NCBI GenBank assembly: GCA_030247885.1
Contig: JAPDRO010000003.1
Span: 1,798,001 to 1,862,000 of the forward strand
Source: Taxawa tesnikishii (nom. ined.)
Lineage: Eukaryota > Ascomycota > Dothideomycetes > Dothideales
Direction of reading: 5' to 3'
Length of the DNA stretch: 64,000 bases
A program made the position numbers and the translations under genes. Of this stretch, positions 56,293 to 64,000 are shown piece by piece. Below the pieces are notes generated by a model. The model saw only the letters and a program-made list of their open reading frames with translations. It did no database searches and was not told where the DNA came from. Every line of letters starts with the position of its first letter. Positions within the stretch are counted from its first letter, which is position 1.

Positions 56293-58198
56293 ATGTCGCA
56301 GTTCACTGAGTTGGCGTATAGTTACTATGGGCTCTTCGCCGTCGTCGGCCTCTCGTTGGCCCTCATCTACGCGTTCGGTTTCTCCCAGCCCGCATTCCCC
56401 AAGGGCGCGCCGAAGCTGGTAAAGGCCAAACCCCTGTCTCCGCAATTGAATCGATCGAGCCACTGACTCGGTGAAGGTCAGCGACTCATGGCCTCTCGTA
56501 GGCTCGTATGCTTTCTTTACGAAACGATGGGACTTCTTCCGCCAGCAGATCGCACACTCGTCGACGGGCCAGTTCTCCTTCTACGTCGGGCGTTACCCTG
56601 TTATCGGCCTGTCGGGTGAAGAGGGCAGGAAGGCCTTCTTTGAGAGTAGGCAGTTAAACTTCACGGCTGGGTATGTACGAGCATCTCGTTCTCGTTGAGA
56701 CGCTGTCGCGGTGTTACCGCTCTGCTGCATCCAACCCCTCTATCAGCTTCTCCGTACAGGATCTTTGTGTATCGACGTTTCTCAGCCGAGGTCTGGCCTG
56801 GCTGACGTTTAAACCAGATATTCCACCCTGCTGGCTGGTGGTCCGAAAACGAAGGCAAACGATGGAAACACGGCCGAGTCAGACCAGAATGAGTTCTCTG
56901 GCTATTTCCAAAAAGGCTCATGGCGATGTTGAAGAGGCATCAGTTTGACAAAAGTATGCACATCTCGCTTTCCCTAGTTGCCCCAATCCATCCATTTCCA
57001 CTGGCTTCACACTTTATTACACAGCGACGTCAGCAGCCGCAAGAGAGCAGAAGAGTACTAAGACGGTGAAAAACAGACTTGCCAGTCCTGATCTCCGATA
57101 CCAAAGCGCGCCTGGATGAGCTTGCCGCCGACCCTAGCGGGGTCACGGATCCTTTCGACAGCATCTACCGCATTGTGTACCAGCTCACAATGCGCACCGT
57201 CGCCGCCAACGAGATCGCCAATGACCGCGCTCTGCTAGACAAGACACTCAAGCTCTACGAAAGCATCGAAAATGCCTCGACCCCCTGGCTGATCATGTTC
57301 CCGCATCTGCCGACACCGGCCAAGCTGCAGCAAGCATGGTCGGGAGCGCAGCTGTACAAGATCTTTGCTAACCTGGTCGAGGAGAGACGCAAGACTGGAC
57401 GTAGAGACGATGACGCCCTTCAGTATCTAATCGATCAAGGTGATGACACTTTGCATATCATCACAGTGAGTGTGAAGTAGAGAAATGGGACCTCGTTCGG
57501 CACTGACAGAAGACGCATCAGTTTGTCCTAGGCTCCCTCTTCGCAGGCCAGCTCAACTCCGGCATCAACGCCGCCTGGGTGCTGACCTACCTCGCCGCCT
57601 CTCCCTACTGGCTCCAAAAGTGTCAAGACGAAATCTCAGCCGTGGCCGAAAAATACGATCCGGACACGAGCAAACCGCTCGCCGACCGTCTCACCAACGT
57701 CCCGCTCGAAGCCTGGGAAACCGAATTCCCAATCATCGACCTCTGTCTCCGCGACAGCATCCGCCTGCAAGCGGTAGGCACAGGCTTCCGCAAGAACACA
57801 TCCAACACCCCCGTCCCCGTCGGCAACGGCAAAGAGGTGATCCCGCCAGGTTCTTACGCCGCCTACGCGCTCGCAGACGTGCATCTCGACCCGAACATCT
57901 ACCCGAACCCGGAGCAGTGGGACCCGTCGCGCTATCTCCCGGACAAGGCCGAAGACAAGAAGGTCAGCTATGGCTTCCTCGGTTGGGGGTCGCGCGGCAT
58001 CCTTGCTTGGGAATGCGGTTCGCCAAGCTGGAGCAAAACATCATCACGGCCTTCTTTTTGGCGTATTTTGATGTTAGTGTTTGCGACAGCGAGGGCGGGC
58101 CGAGGATGGGTAAGTTGCCCGTGACGGACAAGAACAGGTTCACGGCGCATAAGCCGAGTGAGAAGGTTTATTTGAGGTATGAGGTCAAGGGGAAATGA
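56293..58198 (+). CDS. Cytochrome P450, membrane-anchored, with atypical I-helix
   Basis: Five exons: 56293-56418, 56477-56670, 56818-56953, 57077-57465, 57522-58198, about 507 aa. An N-terminal anchor (LFAVVGLSLALIYAFGF) precedes the hinge KLVSDSWPLVGSY. The I-helix region reads FAGQLNSGINAAW, lacking the usual acidic-Thr pair. The K-helix is CLRDSIRL, with Asp for the normally invariant Glu of ExxR. PERF-like WDPSRYLP follows, then the haem loop (GWG, then RHPCLGM with the Cys ligand). Class II P450s use reductase-supplied electrons in the ER. The neighbours give no pathway. One base is missing at the AAAAA run 56910-56914 and one at GGGGG 57985-57989. The donor/acceptor set is consistent and closes to 508 codons. 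Confidence 0.88.
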
Positions 58199-58441
58199 AA
58201 CTTTTCTTGGTTGGAAGGGTTCGGGGAGAGTGTATCTTGGGAGCTGCGTGGGTCAGCCCTCTCTCTGTTTGGATGAAGCGGCACTTGGAAAGAACGTGGG
58301 ACGAGAACACTGAAGGAAGGTACTTCCTGTCAGTGGTGGAAGACGTTCGTTCCGGGGCATCATGTTCGTGCAATCTGACTTTACGTAACCCTACCTCCGT
58401 CCCTAACCCTTCGATATCGTTCATCCGTTCAAGCAGGTCTC

Positions 58442-60501
58442 TCAATCGTCATCCTTCCCCTCCTCACTTCCGTTCCCCTCCTTCTCTCCTTCCAACTTCT
58501 CCTTTTCTGCCAGGTACCCGTCGCACCAGCTCTCCGCCTCTTCAGCCGCGGCGCGTGGATCGCGCTTGTGCATCAGCAGATAATTCTGCACATCCGCAGG
58601 CGCGAGGACCCGATCCGGCAACGCATCGGCAAACGCATCCGCCAAGCCCGCCAACTCATCTTCCGGACCCTTGCGTTTCTTAACCGGAGGCGAAGCAGCG
58701 CTTTTGGCGCGCCCGTTCGCCACCGCAACCCCATCCCTCCACTCCTTCCTCTCCCCGTCGACCTCGCCATCCTCCTCCTCCGCACCACCACCACCACCAC
58801 CACCACCACCACGACGCGCGGCAACCTCGTCGCCCGCCCCGTACATGCGCAGGAACAACTCCCGGATCTGTCCGCTGCTCGCGTTGGAGAACTCGACCTT
58901 CATGTCCACGCGGCCCGCTCTGATGAGCGCCGCGTCCAGCTTCTCGGGATGGTTGGTCGTCATGATCAGGATCCGGCCTTCGTGCGATGCTACGCCGTCG
59001 ATGGCGTTCAGCAGGCCAGACAGAGAGATGCCCGCGGGTGCGGGTTGGCCGGTGACTGGGTTGGGGCGGCCACGGCGGGCGGGTTGCGCGGGCTGCGCGG
59101 GCTGCGAGGGTTTCTCGCTGGCGACGGATTTGAGGGCGCGCGCGAGGTCCTGCAGCGTCCACTGGGTTTCTCCGGTGGGTTTCTTGTCTTCTTCTCCTTC
59201 CTTCCTTTCCCCGTTCGTGGCTGCTTTGCCATCTGTCCGATCGCCCTTTTTGCTTTCCTCGTTTTCCTTTTCGTCGCTTGGGGAGGGTCTTTGGGTCCTT
59301 TGCCGCCTCTGGCGGATCTCTTGCCCTTCTTCCCGGTCCCGTCTTCTTTTCTGTCCTGCGTGATGCCGGCCGCGTCGATGTCTTCGAGCAGGACGACGCA
59401 CCGCCTGGGCAGGCTGTTGAACAGGTTCCCGAGCTCCGCTTCGGTCAGCGAGGCATCGCTGAGCGGCACGACGTGGATCTTCAAGCCGAACAAGCCCGCG
59501 AGCGCGAACGCCAGACTCGTCTTACCCGTCCCCGGCGGGCCGTGGAAGAGATAGCCGCGCCTGTACGGGATCCCTCTGTTCGCATACCACCGCGGGCTGC
59601 TCGGATTTAAGAACTCGTTCATGTCCTTTTGGATCGTGGCTTTTTGCTCCGCATCCAGCACGACGGTGTTCATGGGCCTCGACGGGCGCTTATTGGTCGT
59701 GAGCCACGAGTCCGGCCCGCGAAAGCCCATACCCATCATGCGTGGGTACTTGATCTCGGTCAAGCGCAGGCCCTTCTGCACGTTCCAGAGACGGATGTGC
59801 TGCAGCAGACGCTTGATGGGCTCGGTGCTGCGGCCCAGACACTTGAGTCTGATCATGTCGTCATCGCGCTCATTCTCCCCGCTCCTCCTCCCCAGCCCAT
59901 GGTGATCATCTGCTTGTTGGCCGACTTGCGATCGAAGGTGAAGAGATTCCCCTCCCAGACCCACGCCCCCGCGGACAGAACCAGAAAATGTGCGCGCCGT
60001 AGTTGGGCTCGTAGCGCGGCGGTTTCCGCACCTGCCACGCGCCGTAGTTGAACACGCCGTCCCCGGGTACGGCGTCGGCGTCGGCGGCGCTGTCGAAATC
60101 GTCCCACTGCGACGACGCCGTCTTGACGCGCACGTCACGCGCCCGCTGGCTGACGCGCTGCTCGGCGATCCACCGCATCACGTCCTGGTACAGGTCATCG
60201 CTCTCGTCGATCTGCACGCTCGCCTTGCAGTACGTATCGAAGACGCCGGCGACGGTGGCGTAGACGTACGCGAGAGAGCGGTGCAGGCCGAAGAGCAGCG
60301 CCAGGACCGAGACGAAGAGGCTGATGTCTACGCCCGTGTAGGTCAGAATGGACCGGCTGATCAGGCCGTAGCCGGGGATGAAGGCTTCGAGAAAGTTGAC
60401 GGGGAAGTCCAAGGCTAGGGTGCCGTTGGCGCCGGTGAGGTTGAAGTCTTGCGGTAGGGAGTTGAGGTTGAGGCTGCGGGGAGATTCCGCGCGATGTTCA
60501 T
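58442..60501 (-). CDS. BCS1-like mitochondrial AAA ATPase
   Basis: About 687 aa, intronless, ATG at 60501 (MNIARNLP, then RSLNLNSLPQDFNL). One hydrophobic helix (LFVSVLALLFGLHRSLAYVY) is followed by the BCS1 N-terminal domain (CLGRSTEPIKRLLQHI; IKYPRMMGMGFRGPDSW). The AAA core has Walker A LFHGPPGTGKTSLAFALAG and Walker B CVVLLEDIDAAG. After a long Lys/Glu/Pro linker come ISLSGLLNAIDGVASHEGR, MTTNHPEKLD and the Arg-finger segment LIRAGRVDMKV. A poly-Gly tract (CCA repeats, 58784-58812) interrupts the C-terminal part. True BCS1 inserts the Rieske protein into complex III; this divergent paralogue may act elsewhere. Single-base losses lie at 60478-60481, 59985-59988, 59890-59893 and 59280-59283. 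Confidence 0.88.
58784..58812. repeat. (CCA)n trinucleotide repeat, coding
   Basis: Nearly perfect CCA/CCG units that encode the poly-Gly tract of the BCS1-like protein on the minus strand. Confidence 0.9.
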
Positions 60502-61874
60502 GATGGCGGTTTTCGTCGGAGAAGTTATGACGGGCGTGCGTGGCCGGCCCGTCGAAATCTGAGGAACGGTGTATCGTAGTGTGTGTGAGTTGAGATCCAG
60601 CGAACAGAATAGTATAATCTGCGCTTTCTATAGGGAAACAAACGGTCTCGCCGGCAGAGGTGAGATTCTGGAACCAAGGCCCTCCTTGCGGAGCTTCGAT
60701 TCCTTCCGGATGAGATAGATGCAATGATACTTCAGGCTCTCCTTGCACCTGAGACGAAGTCTGAAACGGTGTGGGCTATATATGTATATATACTCAGAGA
60801 GAACGAAAGAGACGCGATGGGCAAACTCACAAGAAGGCTGCCTGCCTGCACTGCCACACGGACAGGAGCCACGTCTTATAGACAAACAAGCATTCAGCCA
60901 AGCTCTGTCAGACGAACTTCTATTCGCTGTAGGCAGTAGGAATACGGCAAAATGCAAGTTGCTGCTGCCTTGGGGGTGGCGAGTTGTTGCGCTACTGCTG
61001 CAAGCTTGCCGGACAAAGAGTGGGGTTGGTCTACGTACTGCTCTTTAGCCCGTAGAAGGTGTGAGTTGGTGAGTCAGGCTTTGCGGAAAGAGACTGCAAT
61101 CATCAGGCATCGATGTTTGCGATGATTTGCAGAAGCGGGAGACGTTCACCCTTGTCGATCAACGTGCGGTGCAAAGACCGCCGACTTTCTTTAGTGGATG
61201 GCGTGCATCCTTCCGACAAGGGTTTGGCAGGGGCCTGCAGACCGGCTAGTCGAAACCGAGAATGCCCTCTCTCGATCATGCGCGTTTGTACTGCATGCAT
61301 GCACCCACCTTATCGACAGCGCACCGGTATTCGCTGATCAGTGGGAGGTGCAAGGGAGGTGCACCCATGCGGCTCACCAACCCGCAGGGACATCACCTGC
61401 AGTCACATCCAACGCCAGTCACAGTCAACGTTCATCACATCACGACAATGGAAAAAAAGAATGGGGAACAGAGAGTCTTGTTTTGAAGGTGATTCGGGGT
61501 TTTCGTTCCCATCTCTCCTCCGCGCTATCGGAAAGAAAAAGAGCACTGTCATCACGTCGTCTCCACCAACTGTATGCTCAGGGAGAAAAGCAAAAAAGTT
61601 ATCGAAACAAAAAAGGAAGACATCCAACCGCACCGCACCGGCGCAACCCGCAGAATGTCCTGTTTTTTGGCCTCTTTCGTGCCGAAATTTCCGTTTATAC
61701 AAGCTGCAGAGAACCAGCCCCGCATTGCCTTGCTCTTGAGAACTGCCGGTGCTAAGTGGGATGGAAGCTCGTATGAACAGAAAAGGGGGTTGTGAAAAGG
61801 GTATAAAACATGGGGTGGGGGGCATCAAGTGCATATCCAGTGAGCCTCCGCGAACACGCTTCACACGATCACGT
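60502..61874. other. Intergenic, 1.4 kb
   Basis: Promoter of the BCS1-like gene and 3' region of the DUF1996 gene. The BCS1 frame stays open upstream in one frame to about 60748 but with no ATG. A TATATATGTATATATA stretch lies at 60778-60793. No other gene recognised. Confidence 0.4.
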
Positions 61875-63764
61875 TTAGCGGCGCGCAAAGTCGCGGCGAC
61901 CGCGACGGTGCTGGTTCAGGTGGCGCTTGTGCTGCGCGGTTGGCGACGCGGTGGCTGTCACGGTCACCTCGACCTCCTCAATCATGACCTCGACGACCTC
62001 GTTGCCCTTGGTGATGTACGAGGTGGCGACAATGTTGGGGTTGTAGGCCGCGGCCGACTCCAGGGACGGAGCGGCAGTCACGGTCGATGCGGCAACACTC
62101 GTGGAGAGGGCAACACTCGTGGAGATGGCAGCGCTCGTCGATACGACCGCCTCCTTCTGCTGATAAGAAGACGCCACGGCGGAGCTCGACTCTGGGGCGG
62201 AGGAGCTGTCAGTGGCAACCATGAGGATACCGCCACCGTACTTATCGGACTTGGTCTCGGTAGCCGACGAGTAGGTCAGAGTTGGCACGTTCGCCGATGC
62301 AGAGCGGACAGCCGAAGAGTAAGCAGAGGTAGCCTGGGATGGCTTGATGGAGGTTGCAGCGCTGGCACCGACGACGGAGTAGGTCGTGGCGTAACCTGGA
62401 CCGGCCTGGATGGGGACGTTGATAGCGAGACCGTCACGCGGACCGGCTGGGTTGTCATCAGCAATGACGGATGGCTCATCGAAGAAACACTGCTCGGAGT
62501 CGGAGTCGGACTGGATGTCGAAGAGAGGGCAGTCCTGGATCTCGCCAGACACGTTGGTGCAAGTCTCGATGGCGCTCTGGAGGAAGTCCTTCTCCCAACC
62601 CATCATGAAGTCGCCGTGGTATCCGTATCCTATTCCAGGTCAGTCTCATGTTCCATCAGGAAGGGAGGGGTATGCCGCCGTGGCCAGAGCCCAGAGCAGG
62701 CATGCTGCGTCTTTTCCTCGTCTCTGTTACCACAGGATGACACCGTCGGTCATCTTTCGCACGTCACATGCGTGTCACGCGCAAGGCACGAGGCAGGGCA
62801 GAGCAGAGCAGGCAGAGCGTCACAGACAGTAGGGGTTTGGCACTTACCAGTTGGGTCACCAGTGGAGAGGACGAACTGTCCCTCAACACCAGCAAAGGCG
62901 TAGGTGTTCCAGATGGTCTCGTAGAAGAGCGATGGGAGCCAGGTGTCGTAGCCGTCTGGGCAGGTACCGCCCATGATGGCGTTCGGGTAGGCCATGTGGG
63001 ACATGTCGCCATCAGCACCGTTACCCTTGCCGTTCCAGCAGGCGGGGAACATTAGCTCGAGACGGATACCGTCAAGGCAGTTGGCGTCAAGGTAGTCCTT
63101 GTCGGGAAGGAAGTGACGGTAGAGGGATGCCTCTGGGTTCGCGGCGTAGTTGAGGCAGTTGAAGCCAAGAGCCTTCTGGCGGAGAGCGGCCTGGCTGGCC
63201 TGGTCACCGGACCACTCGCTCTTTGGCGGGTCAGGGACAGGGTAGGTGAAGTTGCGTTGGCGCTTGTCACCGGCGACCATCATGAAGTCCTGAGGGAAGG
63301 CCTGGATATCATCTCCGTAGAGGAGGTAGTACCTAGAAGGTCAGTTGTTGTGCAAGGTGATGCTGGGTTCCTGAGACTCACGCAAGCATACCGCCCACCT
63401 GGGGGACGATGACGGTGGTTCCGTTGGGGTACATGAAGTGGAGAGATGGAGTCCAGTAGGCGGAGTGGTCCTGAGTAACCGAGCAGGACGTGCAGTTCGA
63501 GCTGAGGAGGTCCTCTGGAGTGGTTCCCATACCGAAGTCTGTCATGGCATTAGTAGCATGTTCAGTTGATGGCTTGCTGTCGAGGTGCGACTTACTGTTT
63601 CCACCGTGGATGGTATGAACGTGGTCGGAGATGGTGTTCGCGTCCATGATGGGGTCAATACGACCAAGACCAGTCCGTCCACGGCAGGGAAGACGCCAGA
63701 AGGCGTTCGCGCTGCCGGCGAGGGCGAGGGCAGTGACTGCCACAGTCTGCTTCATGCCAGGCAT
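61875..63764 (-). CDS. Secreted DUF1996 protein with Ser/Thr-rich tail
   Basis: Four exons: 63764-63596, 63538-63382, 63332-62848, 62629-61875, 521 aa, frame intact. A signal peptide (MKQTVAVTALALAGSANAFW) is followed by the DUF1996 core: RIDPIMDANTISDHVHTIHG, YWTPSLHFMYPNGT, FPACWNGKG, TCPDGYDTWLPSLFYE and YGYHGDFMMGWE. The conserved His, Asp and Cys residues suggest a metal-dependent or disulfide-stabilised extracellular domain. No activity is established for the family. The C-terminal ~170 residues are Ser/Thr/Ala-rich (probably O-glycosylated) and end in a basic RRGRRDFARR with no GPI signal. The third intron (218 nt) is longer than the others. Confidence 0.88.
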
Positions 63765-64000
63765 GTCGAGCGTTGTGTTGTCGAGAGTGTGTGAGGGAGG
63801 TTGTTCTTCAAGCTGCGCGAGGTTGCAGCTTGAAGTTCGGTGGGCGGTTGTGAAGGTGAAGGGACAAAGAGAGCGCGTCTCGTCCGATTGCGTCGATGTG
63901 ATGAACGACCCTTTTGGTTTGGCTCAGGGAGAATTGTCGGAGGTGGTTCAGTCAGTGAGACGGTCTCTCGAAAGATTGTGGATGCGCAGGTTGAGATGTG
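63765..64000. other. Promoter region of the DUF1996 gene, cut by the window edge
   Basis: No gene seen in the last 236 bases. Confidence 0.4.

Noticed and set aside
58568-59554. 328-codon + strand open frame
   Set aside because: Antisense to the BCS1-like AAA core, Arg-rich and poly-Thr from the repeat.
4394-60481. Programmed ribosomal frameshifting as an explanation for the many frame slips
   Set aside because: Too many genes, varied sequence contexts with no shared slippery heptamer, and always in the direction expected from lost bases.
61749-62903. 384-codon + strand open frame
   Set aside because: Antisense shadow of the DUF1996 gene; Gly/Arg/Val-rich with no motif.

Overview
The window is nuclear DNA of a filamentous ascomycete (Pezizomycotina). 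A Dothideomycete-like fungus is my guess, not a result. The evidence is short (about 50-230 nt) GT-AG introns with CTAAC/CTGAC branch sites in most genes, a Ccr4-Not subunit, a fungal MOB3/phocein, a LeuC-LeuD fused isopropylmalate isomerase, Rieske-AIF and BCS1-like ATPases, a fungal CLU1, and LCCL and DUF1996 proteins. I see no prophage, IS element, CRISPR array, retroelement or other large repeat. The content is mostly housekeeping, about one gene per 2.3 kb, with two gene-poor stretches (1990-4200 and 35.2-40.1 kb).

Layout. 0.7-2 kb: SAM methyltransferase. 4.3-5.4: secreted GDSL esterase. 6-7.7: CobW GTPase (-). 8-9.8: MOB3 (+). 10.1-12.3: NOT2 (-). 13-15.4: LEU1 (-). 15.8: tRNA-Trp with intron. 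16.3-17.2: F-box protein (-). 17.5-19.1: ECM11-domain protein (+). 19.6-21.6: RBR E3 ligase (+). 22.1-24.0: cytosolic glutamyl-tRNA synthetase (-). 24.6-27.1: coiled-coil protein (-). 27.4-29.2: Rieske/AIF3 oxidoreductase (-). 29.7-31.6: aquaglyceroporin (-). 32.8-34.3: HMG-box protein (-). 34.7-35.2: small zinc-ribbon protein (-). 35.6-36.4: P450 relic (-). 37.6-37.8: U6 snRNA carrying a spliceosomal intron (-). 40.1-42.0: ferric reductase (-). 42.8-46.9: CLU1 (-). 47.6-49.6: mitochondrial P-loop ATPase (+). 50.3-52.2: aromatic aminotransferase (-). 53.0-55.1: LCCL membrane protein (+). 56.3-58.2: cytochrome P450 (+). 58.4-60.5: BCS1-like AAA ATPase (-). 61.9-63.8: secreted DUF1996 protein (-).

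Three observations stand out. (1) The HMG-box gene at 32.8-34.3 kb encodes a protein whose first residues, MARTKQTAR, equal the start of histone H3 including the K4 context. (2) The U6 snRNA is interrupted by a 55-nt GT-AG intron in its catalytic core, has a pol III TATA box, and has a B-box-like sequence past its terminator. (3) Fifteen of the protein genes contain 31 reading-frame slips in total. Every one is a loss (29 single bases, 2 dinucleotides) and most lie in homopolymers or CT/GA repeats. When each loss is allowed for, the model closes to a multiple of three. This points to systematic homopolymer contraction in the assembly, not to mass pseudogenisation, so these genes are called as intact.

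The genes do not form a metabolic cluster. They are a normal mixed-strand chromosomal neighbourhood with functional themes in mitochondria (CLU1, AIF3, BCS1-like, P-loop ATPase), translation (GluRS, tRNA-Trp), amino-acid metabolism (LEU1, aminotransferase) and membrane/iron/glycerol transport.
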